Part shown: one piece after another, positions 1 to 12,372 of the stretch
How positions within the stretch are numbered: the stretch's first letter is position 1
Layout of the letters: each line of letters opens with the position of its first letter
Assembly (NCBI GenBank): GCA_013433145.1
Contig: CM024173.1
Coordinates: forward strand, 3,381,101-3,445,100
DNA from: Ascaris suum
Taxonomy: Eukaryota; Nematoda; Chromadorea; Rhabditida; Ascarididae
DNA length: 64,000 nucleotides
Direction of reading: 5' to 3'
Made by a program: the position numbers and the translations under genes
Notes under the pieces: model-generated
Told to the model about the DNA's origin: nothing
What the model saw: the letters and a program-made list of their open reading frames with translations, nothing else
Database searches by the model: none

Positions 1-173
1 AACCATCTTTCGGTAGCAACAAAGTTCATGACGTATTAACCTGAGGTTTCTGGAACAGTCACCACACACTACGCTGAAGTGAGTTTCCTAAGTGCAAAGG
101 TAACTCAACCATGCTGTCGATAAAACGACCGTATAGAGCACTGATTGCGGTCATTACGAATGTTGTTTTCTAG

Positions 174-1905
174 GGGGAGATAGTTTACGTGGACAACACA
201 TTGTTTATGGGTGTTAGTGGACGTTGGCGTGCGTGGCGCGTGGATCATGAAGGACGTCAACGCCAGTGTGGAATCATTCCTTCACAGTGGCGCATCGAAG
301 AGGAAGAAACATCGCGACAGCGACGTGCTAAGGGGAGAATTGGTGAACCACGTGTTCAGCGTCATATCTATGAACGCGTTGAGCGTGTCGCCTCGTCGCA
401 ACGTCGACCTCTCGTCCTACTCTCGGCCTATGTCGCTCCCTTTATGCAGGCACTAATCGACGAGCACAGCGATAAGTAGGTTGATACGTACGTTTAGAAG
501 CGGATTTCCATCCCTTTCACAGCAGTTAAATATGAAACCCACATTTCCACTGCAATCGTTCATATGCATAACCATTACTTCTGCAGTTTCATCGAATGCA
601 GAAAGTTACTACCAGAGAAGAGAATACTGTATTCACCGCAGTCGAAGGCGCAAATTTTCTAAATATGATGGTACCATAAAGACTAAAAAGGCAAAGCGCT
701 CACTTGGTCAAACCCTCACAGGTAGTCAGATCTCTGACACGCGTTAAAAGTATCGTTATATTTTTGCAAATTTATGATTTGATGGAAACTGCAAAAAGAT
801 ATAAAGAATCTTGAAAGCTTGATACGAGTTTTCAGATTCGCACAATGCGTCCCAGAATGTCGTGCCTTGAATGCAAGCGAAGGTGAACGAGTAACTGCGT
901 CAGGCCAATGGATCGAAGCAAGTCGTTTTCATTACAGTTGGCAATCATACAGAAATGAGTTTCAGGCAGTTTTCAAGACTCCTTTTTATAGAAGTGTGGT
1001 CAATATTCTGTTTTCGAACTGTAACCACTCCGCATGGTAAGCCCGAATTCCAAATGAAAGCCAGTATTTGTATAGCCACGTTCATCTGCCACTCACCTTT
1101 AGCTGCTGCTCCCGGACATATTGTTAGCGAAGTCTCGGTCTCCCCTACTCGTAGCAGCTTCGTTGACAACAGTTGGCATCGGTGGTTCTTAGAAATCCTT
1201 CCTATCTTTTGGAGTTTTCCTGGAGAGCTCGTCTCTTCCAGTTGTTGCTTAAACCTTTCAAAAACATGAGGATAAATAATAAAAAGTAAAATTGCAGGTA
1301 CGAAGACGCGAGGAGCTTTTTGAAGTGATATCTGTTAGCGCTTTACAACACATGATTGCACAGGGTTATCACTGTGTGCTCGACGTCACTCCACATGCGA
1401 TCGTGCGTCTCCACAGTCTGCGCATCTATCCAATCGTGATCCGCATTAAATTCAAGTCGGCCAAGCAGGTCTCCTCTTGCACATTGAACCCTCACTTTCA
1501 TCCACCTCAATTGTCGAAGTCGAAAGAGAAAACATTTAATAAAAATTCAAGGAATACTTTTGTAACCAAAAAGTATCAAGGACGCTATCGTAATTATTCT
1601 TATTATTTACGCTTATTTATTCGACTTTCAAATTGCAGCTGAAAGAATTGGCTGAAGAGAGCGGAAACGAACGTGTAAGCAGTAAAGCGGCAAGGGAGAT
1701 GCTTGAGAGGGCCGATGCAATAGATTTACAGCTGGATGCACTCGAATGTGCTGTCAGCACGATAGGTGTGGGCACACATCGTGCTCGCAACGCTGTCAAA
1801 TATATGTGCCAGCAAATTGTTGCCATTGTTGAACACGAACAAAAACGAACCGTATGGGCTCCTGCCATTAAACAATCAACAAACAATCCCATCTTCAGCT
1901 CATAA
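174..1905 (+). CDS. DLG5: DLG5-type MAGUK scaffold, C-terminal SH3 and guanylate-kinase-like region (5' partial)
   Basis: Four exons join in frame: 174-475, 836-917, 1298-1468 and 1639-1905 (stop TAA), about 273 residues. The first exon opens with EIVYVDNTL followed by WRAWRVDHEGRQRQCGIIPS, the end of a DLG5-like SH3 domain. Next come a basic linker and YERVERV...RRPLVLL at the start of the guanylate-kinase-like domain. Exon 3 carries HCVLDVTPHAIVRLHSLRIY, and the C-terminus ends IVEHEQKRTVWAPA, matching the DLG5 pattern. MAGUKs of this type scaffold cell junctions and polarity complexes at the cortex; the kinase-like domain is catalytically dead in the family. The exon 2 to 3 junction needs a GC donor (GAA|GCAAGT at 918). 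Upstream exons lie outside the window; I saw no convincing exon in 1-173. Confidence 0.85.
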
Positions 1906-2699
1906 GCATCCAACACTCCATCGATCCATCCGCTAATCCTTTTCGGTGGGCATCAGTGGAGACAGGTCGGCTTATCTGTTCGTTCGTTCAATGGACTAGG
2001 TTATACTAAAAGAACACTAACCAAATTAACGGCAGTTAGCATTCGTTTGATTATACAATTGACTCTTTTATCGTCGAACAATTTCATTAAACGGCGAGTA
2101 TTTGAAGATATACTGACATTACCGACGTCGTGATGTCATGATCAGCAAGTGTATCGACTTATTAATTTAAGTGCCGTATAGCGTGCGATCATCGAAGATA
2201 TCATGCAGCAGTATCTTTCGAATGCAATAACGCTTATTTATTGCATTCAGTTTTTGCCAGTAGAAATATATGGATTAGTAGCTATAACTCTAACTCATAG
2301 TTTTAACTTTAAACGGATCTCTTACATAAGTAAACGCTGCAGAGATTCTCAAAAAACTTCCCCAAATGAGCAATACTGAAGCACCTATCGGTCGACACAA
2401 TGAATCCTCCTTTACGCTACGGCATCCTTCTTCAATCATCTAATATATGGCGATTCGGTGTATTGATTTCTTTTCGATTTTGTTAATCGATGTGATTCTT
2501 TTAAGTGCACTTAATATTTGACTTTATTCGTGTGATAATTTACCCTAATGAACTATTATAGTTACAGTGACATAATGAACGCTTCAGATATTCATTTTCT
2601 TTCGTAGTAAGAAAAATTTTCAAATCTGCGGTGGAGTTGTGCTAAGTAATAATTTTTGTGGAATATGGAAATATTGGTGGATTAGCGAGGGCGGATTCC

Positions 2700-2760
2700 C
2701 ATCCACTCGGGTTTCGAACCCATTTTATTGGAATTCAACTTCGATGGCCTATGCAAGTAG
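2700..2760 (-). repeat. tRNA-like (pol III box) repeat remnant, possible SINE
   Basis: On the minus strand a perfect B-box (GGTTCGAAACC, 2720-2710) lies about 20-30 bases after a weak A-box-like stretch around 2752-2741. No full cloverleaf can be folded, so a degenerate SINE or tRNA fossil is likelier than a tRNA gene. Confidence 0.3.
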
Positions 2761-3385
2761 GCGCTAATTTTTGTACTTTATAAAACGTTGGAATGACATT
2801 GCAGGAAACTTAGCTCATGCTTGTTTTATTATCATTGTGCATTTAAGATTTGTACTGCAGGTAAAAGTTAGGAAATGTTTGCATAAATTATTTCGCCCGA
2901 AATGAACTTTCATAGTTTGCCTCTAGAATGGCATTCACGGTCTTAGAAATCAAAAGTGGCGACTTTTGACAGCGGAGTGGGACGGTGGATATCATCCATT
3001 AACCATAACCTAACAGTCACAATTTCGAGGGCTATCGAATGAGACTCAGGCGCCCATGAAAGGAATTGGGGAATCTCCAAAATCCGAGGCCGTTAACGTT
3101 TGTGATCACCGAAATTCGAAGCTTTTAGAGAAGCGGTCTCCCACAATTTCTTTCGGAATGTTGGCGGGGATAATTTTAAGTTTACTTTCCTTCTAGTTTC
3201 AATTCGAATTTCGATTTTGCTCTAAATCCCCTTTCATATGTCCCATTCTATTATAAATACACCTAATGGATGAGCGATAATTTCAGAGTTAAGCAAAAAA
3301 TTTCCAAAAAATCTTCCATTCCTTGAAGAAAACATTCTTAGAATATTTCACGGGTTCTCTCAAACGGCTCTATATGCATCTTCAT

Positions 3386-3387
<2 letters not shown>

Positions 3388-3463
<76 letters not shown>
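3388..3463. repeat. (TA)n dinucleotide microsatellite
   Basis: About 38 uninterrupted TA units in the spacer after the DLG5 gene. The run is self-complementary and makes meaningless Tyr-Ile ORFs on both strands. Confidence 0.97.
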
Positions 3464-3466
<3 letters not shown>

Positions 3467-4926
3467 AGAAAATGATAGAAATGAAAGGAAGAAAAGATAA
3501 ACAATAAGGCATAGACGGGGATATGAGCATTCCCCAAACATGTATTCGATCGGCGCCTTTGTAGCATCAAGCATTGAGATGTTCGCTGTATGCAGGATAT
3601 GAATATTATGTCGTTATTTATGTGAAGCAACTTCAGTTAATATATCCCACCTCTGTGATTAATGCTTCGTTTATAGTCAATCGTTGTCCACGTGATAAAC
3701 TGCTACCCTCAAATTGAGTGCATTCCACACAAAAGTAAGACTACTTGTGTTATTCAGGAGTAATCCTTATCAAAGCTCTATATCAGCAACGCATAATTTC
3801 GCCTCGCAAGCCTGTCGGTTTACCTGTTCAATAATTCTTGTTTCTCCACATGTCTATGAGCCTAGCGTGTAATAGAACTATTTACTCGGCAATTTCACGC
3901 ATATATTTCAATAATATAACATTGTAATCTCGCTAGCACAATAGTAAATTTGTTGTCAAAGTGGAAGCTAAGAATATTGAGAATGCGCTATAAGAGTGAA
4001 TACGAGAGGGCAAATATCATGGCATCACTGATATGAAAATAAAGACATAAATTTGCGAAACGTTTCGAAATCGGAAAACTTCTCCCACTTATTAACTTAT
4101 CAAACAATAAACGATTAATAAGAAATGAATAATATGAAATATCGACTGAAGAGAAACGATGCAGAAAATTTATAAAAGTTGTGCAAATTCAACACAGTGG
4201 CTAATCATGGAAGAAAAGATATTTCTTTAGCTACGATTAATGTCGTATTTATGAGACAGTGAGGTAAGCTGTGAATTAGAGCAAATGGAGAAAAATAAGA
4301 ATTGCACACACCTGTCACTGCAATAATCCAGGTCGTGCAAATTTCTCATCATTACATCCCCTCCTTTTGCACAATCGATCATCGTGAACGGATTACTTCG
4401 CTCGACGGATTTCCAATATTACTTATCTAAGGGGATTAATGCGACCAAGAAGTTGAATAAGAAATCAACCCTCTCAGAGAGGCCGTTTGGATTCCTTGCT
4501 GATTTCTTCAAAATAAGCGATGAGCTAGGAAAACGCCGTATGAATCGTCACTACGAAAATATCGAAGAATAAAATATCAATAAATCTGTATATATGGAAG
4601 AGCTGAATATAAAGATAACTGAGGCAATCGCACAAGAAATACTAGCAAAACTCGAAAGGGCACGGATGTAACAGTTGAGGAACATATGAACAGCAATAAG
4701 CGATCATCGATTTGGATCTGGCTTAGCATAAACAAAGTAATACCAAATTTAAAAATGCCGATGAAACCTTTGTGGTATTCTTCTTTTATGGAATCTTTTT
4801 TCTTCGAAATCGGCCGAGAGGAAAGCTTCCAGCATAGAAGCAACACAGGATCGAAACAAATATTCGTCTTCGAGCACTATCTTATATGTAAAGAACACTA
4901 TCGATAAATTACTCATTCATTCAACA

Positions 4927-5816
4927 CTACTGCCAGGTCATCGAGAGCATATTGGAAAGAAGCAGCGCTAAGTCGACGCCGACCACGAAACCGAGTGATC
5001 CACAGCTGAGGTATCCGATACCCGCACCGATCACACATGTGCGATCGAGGGAGAGTTGTTTCGCATCGAATCTTTATTTGCATATATTTATCAATCTCTT
5101 AATGCGCACATCAGTTTTCCACACCAATAAAAATTTCATGAACTCAAAACAATAGTTCGAGTGATGAGTTTCCATGTGATGTAATATCTACATGGAACTA
5201 ATTGTAAAAGATCCGCCAACTAATTTAAAACATCTACACAGAGATATGCAAAACAATTCAACAAATGCACATTGGATAAGCGCCAAGAAAAAATACATCA
5301 AAGAGTTCACTTGTAATGGTGTGTTTTTAATTTCTCATAATTGCTTTGTATTTCCATAGTTTCATACTTGCTATGGAGAAGTAATTTCCATATCAAGAAA
5401 AATGCTGAAAATTCTTCCAACGTTTAACTTTTTAGATACTTATATTCAACAATGTAAAATGAAAGAGAAAAATGATACCTTAAGCGGTAGCAACGATCGT
5501 AAAGTTGTACTGAGCTCATATTGCGCATAGACAAATATGTAACGATAGGCCCCAACGCTGCACCGACCAACGCACCAGTAACTCCACCTTCTGTGAAGGC
5601 ACGTTTCAATGAGGCTGTATCGCCACCCGAGATACGACGCTTCCCGTCACGTATCAGAAGTGCCAACGGACTCAACAGACAGCCAAGAACGGTGCCCGTC
5701 TGCACACAACGCATCGTCACATGGATACAAAATTCTGCACCGGGTCGAGGCATCCTCAGAAGCTCAAACTCAGTCTGTCTGAATCCGAGGAAGTTCTTCA
5801 GCCAATACGTGCTCAT
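4927..5816 (-). CDS. Small multi-pass membrane protein of unknown function
   Basis: Two exons on the minus strand: 5816-5479 and 5071-4927. The splice joins at phase 2 (CGC TTA AG|A TTC) and gives 160 residues ending SMTWQ-stop. Hydrophobic, glycine-rich segments are visible at about residues 36-55 (VQTGTVLGCLLSPLALLI), 77-95 (GGVTGALVGAALGPIVTYL) and 125-150 (VIGAGIGYLSCGSLGFVVGV), with several GxxxG motifs. This recalls small Tim17/Tim23-like or complex I accessory membrane subunits, but I cannot assign a family. The start ATG (5816-5814) lies one base after a TTTTGTAG acceptor, typical of a trans-spliced nematode mRNA. The gene is on the same strand as NAA10 upstream, about 2.6 kb away. 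Confidence 0.75.
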
Positions 5817-5817
5817 G

Positions 5818-5819
5818 CT
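5818..5819 (-). promoter_or_regulatory. Putative spliced-leader trans-splice acceptor
   Basis: The minus strand reads TCTTTTGTAG followed by one base and then the ATG of the membrane protein gene. A pyrimidine-rich acceptor directly at the start codon, with no upstream donor needed by the reading frame, fits SL1-type trans-splicing. The RNA species itself is inferred. Confidence 0.5.
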
Positions 5820-8385
5820 ACAAAAGACCTTGATGTAGAAGATAAGGCTGAATCGAAACACATAAGAACATCGAAAAAAGAACTCCACTTATTTGCGAAT
5901 AGGAAATCCACACGTTCGGTTAAGGCAACGTGATTCTACTTCATTCCACTACAAATGATTTTCATTCGTTCGACCCTTACGATAGCTAAAATGTATATCT
6001 GTTTATTCTGAAACGCTCATTGAGGAAATCTTCTTCTAAACCAACATGATCATGCTAACAGTGACTGAGAATGTGAACCAACTGGTGTACAACATCACTC
6101 TACATGACGGACCGTTGGTGCGGGACAGTAGACAAAAGTGCCTCAAACCATGCTTTTGACAAATGCATCAAGCACAGAGTTTACTGTTACGGAATATTTA
6201 TCACACCACTGTTACAGTCATTGTGGTGCGGAGTACTCCTGTTCCACGATTTTTATCTCCATGACTTTTTTGTTGCAGTATAGCCTCGAAAACCTCACTC
6301 CCGTCGAGAAATCTCCCGATTCTTTTCGTCACGATTTCTTCACCGGGGCTCTTGCGCCGACAAATTGCTTCCCGAGCTGGGTCCTTTCTCTCCTCTATTG
6401 GACCGAAAATCCTCTCCTCATATCACGACTGTTTTGCTATTGCACTGTTTCTATACGAAGATAGATTTATCAGTGACTGGCAAAGAAATACGCCGAAAAT
6501 ATAGAAGAGGGATAATTCTTGATTGACGAGGCAGTTCAATGCTCAATAAAGAGGACCTATAGGTGTTGCAAAATAAACAAATCCTTCATTCATTTCATAA
6601 AACATCAAATCGCATGCGATTCTTTTCTTATCGATAAGAATATTGATAATCAAAACGATAGTATGAAATAATCAATCGACAACACTAAAACATACAAAAA
6701 CCTTCATTCTATCCCTTTATTTCTTATTATCTATCAGTAATCAAAAAGGCGTTGAGTGACATTTCTGGAGACGATAGAGAATTCAAATGAATGGATGGGC
6801 AGGCAAAACCGTTCGAAAGCATAGCGTTGTCATAATCTGATATCATAGTATTTAGCCAACCCTATCAAGGGATCACTGAAATTGTTGACGGGATGTGATG
6901 CTTGCGAACTTGTCTTACTAGAATTTAATCTGCAGCTTTAATTGGGAACATGTTATTCATGGAATGGATTGCGGATGCATTTCAGTACCAACAATGTAAG
7001 GGGAACAATCGTACTTAATACGAACTGAATTTGCTCGTCGAGAGTTAAGTAAGGTGCAGTAGCTAGTGCAGCTATTTTCCAAGGAAACTGATCAATAACC
7101 CGAAACCGATCAACACTCCATTTAAAAAAAAACCGATATGTGCAATAAAATGATCTGATTAATGTTTTGTTCCTTAAAAGGATGACTACTACTCCTGGCA
7201 GCATCGAACGCTGGAATGTCAAGAAAATGATAGAGGTATCCCCATGCGCACATCTACACCATACCTATAAAACACGAATAGAAAATCCGGCATTAAGCGC
7301 CCTTACAATGAAAGGTACATAAAATACATAACGGAAGTGAAGATAGCCATGTTCTCCGATGCAGTGGCGAATCCCCTTCCTTAAGAACCCGACCACCGCG
7401 AGCGATTACAGTCATGCAGATTACCCCACTTTCTCTTCCCCCACCCACCCCTTCCATCCCCATCAGTAATGATTATAAGCGTATCGACAAGCGTTCAACT
7501 AAACGACTGCCACTGTAAAGCACCGCGATATTGGCGGAGTCCCAGAGGTAGTCGGTTGCGGTTGGAAATTACCGCCGATGCTTCCCATAAGATCCGGAGC
7601 AAAGGGATTGAAGTTTTATTTATTCTCATTTCGCAATATATTACAAAAACAAGATCTGCCAACGGCTCAATTAATGCAACACAATTTTGGTTTATTCATA
7701 CAACCTTGACACGTAAACACGATCGCACACCACACACTCACTTCACCGGAACCGTTACCCAGTTTCCACCATAACTGTGATCCATGCAAACCATCCTCCA
7801 TTAACGCATGATATCATCAGAAACTGCCTACTTATAGCTAGAATAAAACTTTGTCTGATGCTATCATCTTTAGTTAGACCGATAACGGCACCATGGGGTC
7901 TGCTTCTCTCATTCAAGGTCCAACCAGATTAATCAAAGAGGTGAAACAGCTTCATGATATGACCTGATATCTTGAATGCAAACATCACGAAACCCGGGTC
8001 AGAACTATGAGATTCTCAAAGCAGTTATTTAGGGAATGGTTACGGAGGCTGTAGTGGAAAATGAAAATAAATTTCATACTCTCCTTCCTCATCCCCATCC
8101 AGAAATATCAACTGCGTTTACTTATGGTGGACGGACATCGTTGAGCAAGAAAAGTTCGGATTCTCGAAAGGATATGGATAAGCACTTAAAACGGTCAACA
8201 CAAAATTCAGACTAAAACGCCATCAACTAAAGCAGAAGAACATCGCACACAAATAGGTAGTTCAATTTTCAAGAATATGAGAAGGCCCGCATACCACCTC
8301 TTCGTTTTCTCCTCAGTAACAATTCAGAATGTACGACAGTATTCCTCCTTCGTCGAATGATAGCACGGAGCAAAACAGCAAGAGT
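5820..8385. other. Intergenic region, no supported gene
   Basis: Spacer between the 5' end of the membrane protein gene and the 3' end of NAA10. A stretch at 6265-6470 is open in more than one plus frame after a TTGTTGCAG acceptor, but I recognise no protein and find no partner exons. The rest is AT-rich with nothing notable. Confidence 0.5.
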
Positions 8386-10054
8386 TTAGTTATTTTTCGC
8401 CTTCCTCGTGTGTTCCTTCTCCTCTTTGGTGGCGAAGAACGTCTTCCTATCGGCCGGTTCAATTTCATTGTCAATCGCAAACTTCACTAGTGGACGCTTC
8501 ATCGCATACGCATCCTCACCGTCAGCATAATACTTCGGCTCCCGATCCCAAATCTCGAACTTCAATGTGTTCTGAAATAATTTCGTCATATTCTATAAAA
8601 TTGCCGTCAACTAGACTCACACCACTGAGATATCCCTATAGCACCAGGTAAGCCAAGTAGAGCAGTTTTTGTGAACTTAGCACAATAAACAACTGCAAAG
8701 CGGAACAGAAGCATGTCCTGATATGCCATCATACACTAATGTCCTGCTATCCTTCAGAGTACTCAGGAAGGCGGTGGCTTCTGAAAAGTGGGGAAATTCA
8801 TCAACATGCACAAGGTGAAAGATGTGAGAAGGATATTACTTTTATTAAAGAATATAGCCACATCAAAAGGAAGACAACCCACCTGGTAGAGATTAAGTGC
8901 AGCTCTATTTGAAACACGAACGTGCAGAGAGACGTATTTGGCATTGAAGGTTTCGATCATTGCACGAGCCGTCTGATCCATAAGCTTCTGCGCGAGACCG
9001 AGCCGTCGATAGGAGCGTTTCACGGCTAACGAAGTGATATGTCCATGCGGGTCGTCGTCTGCTTCCTCCTCCATTTTTGCTAAGACATAACCCACTATAT
9101 TACCCTGAAATATACATTGCCAGTTCGTTTCTTTCACACTATCTTTTTAGCTAAATATACTCAGACAACTATTCAAAGAGAGCTTTTTCGTCATCCAATC
9201 TAAAAGATAAATCACAGTAAATCGTTACTTGCAATGATTTTTTACTACGTTCACTTACCACTAAGCTACATTTCTTTCTGTGAGAAAGTGGACCATACAC
9301 TCCGTGAAGGAGAAGGTATGCTTGTTTAGAGGGAACCGTGGAGATCTGCAGCCCCATGTCCTAATATTTTCTCATGGCAACAAGGGAATGTTAGTGCCAA
9401 TCCTTTGCATCAATAAATAGGTATCAACAAATTCACGGTTGGTGCCTAATTGTTTATGTGGAGAGGTAATAGCAAATGCGGATTGCAAAGAAGCCGAGAA
9501 GGAAACGTGGTCTCGACGACACGTAAAAAACGACAATCGTTTATTTTCTACTTCAGCTAGTCCAGCAGCATTTTCCTTTGCGTAGCCAATAATACTCTCC
9601 ATTTTCTGGCGTGAACCTCCATAGACCTTCACATACATAACTGAGTTTGGCTCCTGATTAGGTGCGGCTCAAGCACGTTCCTTCCCCCCCCCCCCCCTCC
9701 ATCCCTCCTCCCACAATTTGAAATTATTTGAATTCGCCTGAAAAAGAATGGGGGAAGGGATTAACTCGCAACGATGTGCACGAAAGAAAGTAAATCACTT
9801 ATATAGCTTAACATGACCGAATGGGAAGACTGATCTGTTATTGCTTTGTTTCGATCAACTCTATCACAGAGAGAGTCACGTCATTCTGCTTTATAAACGA
9901 ACGATACCTTGTCATCCTCCGCCACATAGGACAGTTGAGGCCAGGATAGTGCATGATAGAAATAGTACTTCATCTGATAGTTTTCAGGCAGGCATAGCAG
10001 ATTACAATGCTGCGTGTTCAGCAGATCACTAGCACGTGCTACGCGAATGTTCAT
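8386..10054 (-). CDS. NAA10: N-alpha-acetyltransferase NAA10, NatA catalytic subunit (daf-31 orthologue)
   Basis: Three minus-strand exons, 10054-9908, 9104-8883 and 8571-8386, all joined at phase 0, give 184 residues; the family is about 180-235 long. The N-terminus reads [12 protein letters not shown], then [20 protein letters not shown]. The GNAT acetyl-CoA loop is visible as [13 protein letters not shown] (about residues 79-91), followed by [13 protein letters not shown] and [19 protein letters not shown]10 acetylates N-termini of nascent chains (Ser, Ala, Thr and others after Met removal) on ribosomes with NAA15. The C-terminal tail from about residue 150 is lysine-rich and diverged, as in other animals. 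I chose the second of two adjacent ATGs because family members start MNIR. A candidate trans-splice acceptor (GGTTCCAG) ends 32 bases upstream at 10087. Confidence 0.95.
9684..9697 (+). repeat. Poly-C tract (about 14 C)
   Basis: Homopolymer run inside NAA10 intron 1, followed by a CT-rich stretch. It is one of at least ten such runs in the window. Confidence 0.95.
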
Positions 10055-10088
10055 CATCGACCGACCACCCGAAGTGCGACCACCACCT

Positions 10089-12360
10089 GGAACCACCTTC
10101 GATGCAAATACGCACCATTCATAATTATGTTACAACCAATGACATTGGAAATGGAAAAATATTCCAAAATTTACCTGCAGTCAGCAATAGTGAGTACATT
10201 ATGGAAGAAAAGCACTACTTTCCGTAATGATGTCGGCGAAATGTGTTCATTTCTATAAAGGGCAGGCATGAAAACGGGCTCCGGATCACATCCGGTCTCC
10301 ATCATAGTTGCAGTCTGGATCGGGTTTATTACAGACCGATAAAAATATGCCTTGTAATAATGAGACCGGAACAAGGTTGGTTAAAATAACGCATTTGTAA
10401 ATGAGATGAGACCAACAATGAGCAACTAACTCTTCGGCTGTTTACGACCAACAGTTCCGCAAAAGTGTTGAACTAACTATCCACCAATCGCTTCAACAAA
10501 TCATCGGCTAATTTCTTCTCAAAAAGCAGGAGGATATGATACTTCAGAAGTGGGAATAGCAACAATTTTCTTTGGTTGACAAGGTTATTTAGACTGTGGG
10601 AATGGTACATGTAAATTGAGGCGTAAGGTTAGCACCACTGAACTTCAAGGTGCTCAGAAGGACGCACGGAGCTATAAGAAGGGGATGAGAAATTCTCCCC
10701 TATACGGAAGAGCCACGCACTCCCACTCCCATGGCCAACGGTCTAGCCTACGTCTACTCAATTTCGCGCCATGCGTTTCCGTATTTCATGGCCCGGCCAT
10801 GTATTCACTCCGTGGCTCGGTTACGGACTGGACTTCAGTAGACGATGTGGTGATGGAGAGGGACTAACAACATCAAACTGCTGGTGTAACAGCAAGCCTT
10901 GTTTCAAGCTGCTTGATTTATTCACACCTGACATTTAAATACCGTGCTAATTTTAAAGAACCCCAACCTCGCTTACTGAACCAAGCCCTTTCCACGAAGA
11001 AATCCCTCAAATTTCTGGAGGGAAAAACACCCATCTCTTCGAGCCACCCCTTCTCCCCGACATTCACAAACCTTAAGTGTATCCACATTAAAAAAAACCC
11101 TTCACGTTTTTACTTCCACGAGAGCAATACCATAGCGTTCCTGTTGTCTCCCTGTGCAACCGACGTTGAACCATAATGTAGCGCATTATTCCATGAGTGC
11201 CACTATTGCAGCATCATATCAATCCTTCTGAGAAAAGAGCATAATTCGACAACTGCAGTAATCCTTTGTCCTCGAACACACCTAATCCTTCTCCTCAAAA
11301 GCGCTAATAAAATTACCACCGCAATATTTTGTTCAGAGAATTAGGAGGTGTATCTGCGACGCGAATATGTACAGCTTTCGTCCTTGATGATTGCACTTTG
11401 GATCCCGCAAGGAAATGCCTCCGTCGCGATGCCTTTACGGTAAATAATGACGAATGATTTCGCGAGTGTTCGATTCGTCAATGATGATGTGTCGTCGTTG
11501 GTTAACGTTACGATCATTATTCGTTGTGTGTCGGATGGATGATTGTTGGGGAAGGTGTCGGTTGGGTTTCGTTGATTGATGTGCACTCCGTCCATTTATT
11601 ATGTTATTAATATCCATTCAGCAACCTTATATGTTTTATACCAGGTGTGTAGATATTATCTCGAGAGTGATGTCGTCATTCGACTGAGTGTTGCAAGTTG
11701 AGAGCGGTAGTATTACTGTTTAGGTGGTGCGGTTATTGTTTGAATGGTCAAAAATGCTTACTACCGAAGGAAGAACCATGTATCCTGACTGTTCGAGATG
11801 TTCCCTGAAGGTAGTATAACCGCGGAAAAGGTTGTCCATCGTAGAGCAAATGCCTTCTCCCAGTTAAAACGTTCTCTGTGTGCACCAAAATTACCGCAAA
11901 GATTCCTCAAAAATGATTTATGATGTTACGTCCAATTTCATCGTATAGACTGCTGACTTCGTTAAGGAGGTTGTGTTTGTGTTTTGTCACATCCGTTGGA
12001 TACATTCGGCAAACCGATCACCAACCATATCGACCAAGGGCTGCCAAATAATTTAGCGTCTCCTCTGAAATTTTCGGGTCAACAGGAAATTCTGCTGGCT
12101 TTGATTTTTGAGGAAGAGAAGTGGGAAGGGGCCGCTTTTGAAAAGGTGGACTTTGGGAATAGAGAATGAGGGTGAAGCTCGAGGTCAAGACGTGAGAACC
12201 GTGAACTCGTGCAACAGTGTGATCTCATAGTCCCGCTTTTTTTCTTGCTTCCACTGCCTCGAGCTCAAGTTTATCTTCAAAACAAGATCAGGTTAATGGA
12301 GTTGCTTTCGTTCCTTCAACTAGCTGGTGTCGCACATAATCATGAGTTGTCACATTTCTT
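10089..12360. other. Intergenic region between divergent NAA10 and MANF genes, no supported gene
   Basis: This spacer should contain both promoters. ORFs at 10616-10867 and 11341-11595 lack recognisable motifs and splice context. No TATA-like or other regulatory motif can be named with confidence. Confidence 0.5.
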
Positions 12361-12363
12361 TCC

Positions 12364-12365
12364 AG
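12364..12365 (+). promoter_or_regulatory. Putative spliced-leader trans-splice acceptor of MANF
   Basis: TTTCTTTCCAG ends 7 bases before the MANF start codon (GTAAATA then ATG at 12373). This is a strong acceptor with a minimal 5' UTR, as for trans-spliced nematode genes. Confidence 0.55.
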
Positions 12366-12372
12366 GTAAATA

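Larger units (their letters stand above)
1906..4926. other. Intergenic region, no supported gene
   Basis: Between the 3' end of the DLG5 gene and the 3' end of the minus-strand membrane protein gene. It is AT-rich with no ORF that looks coding. It holds a tRNA-like repeat near 2710-2752 and a long (TA)n run at 3388-3463. A plus ORF at 4384-4572 has no recognisable motif and no clear splice partners. Confidence 0.6.

Noticed and set aside
1..78. Possible upstream DLG5 exon ending at GAA|GTGAGT
   Set aside because: The donor is good, but the in-frame peptide does not resemble the SH3 start and an in-frame stop precedes it.
211..456. Alternative plus frame through the DLG5 exon, with KRKKHRDSD reminiscent of the family linker
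   Set aside because: The frame from 174 contains the SH3 end and joins the later exons in phase; this one does not.
3338..3630. Minus ORFs rich in Tyr-Ile repeats (also at 13200, 23200 and 29900)
   Set aside because: Products of translating (TA)n microsatellites, not proteins.
5521..5933. Two plus-strand ORFs over the membrane protein gene
   Set aside because: Antisense shadows of the minus-strand exon 5479-5816.
9372..9638. 88-codon minus ORF inside NAA10 intron 1
   Set aside because: Coding NAA10 exons join perfectly without it, and it has no family features.
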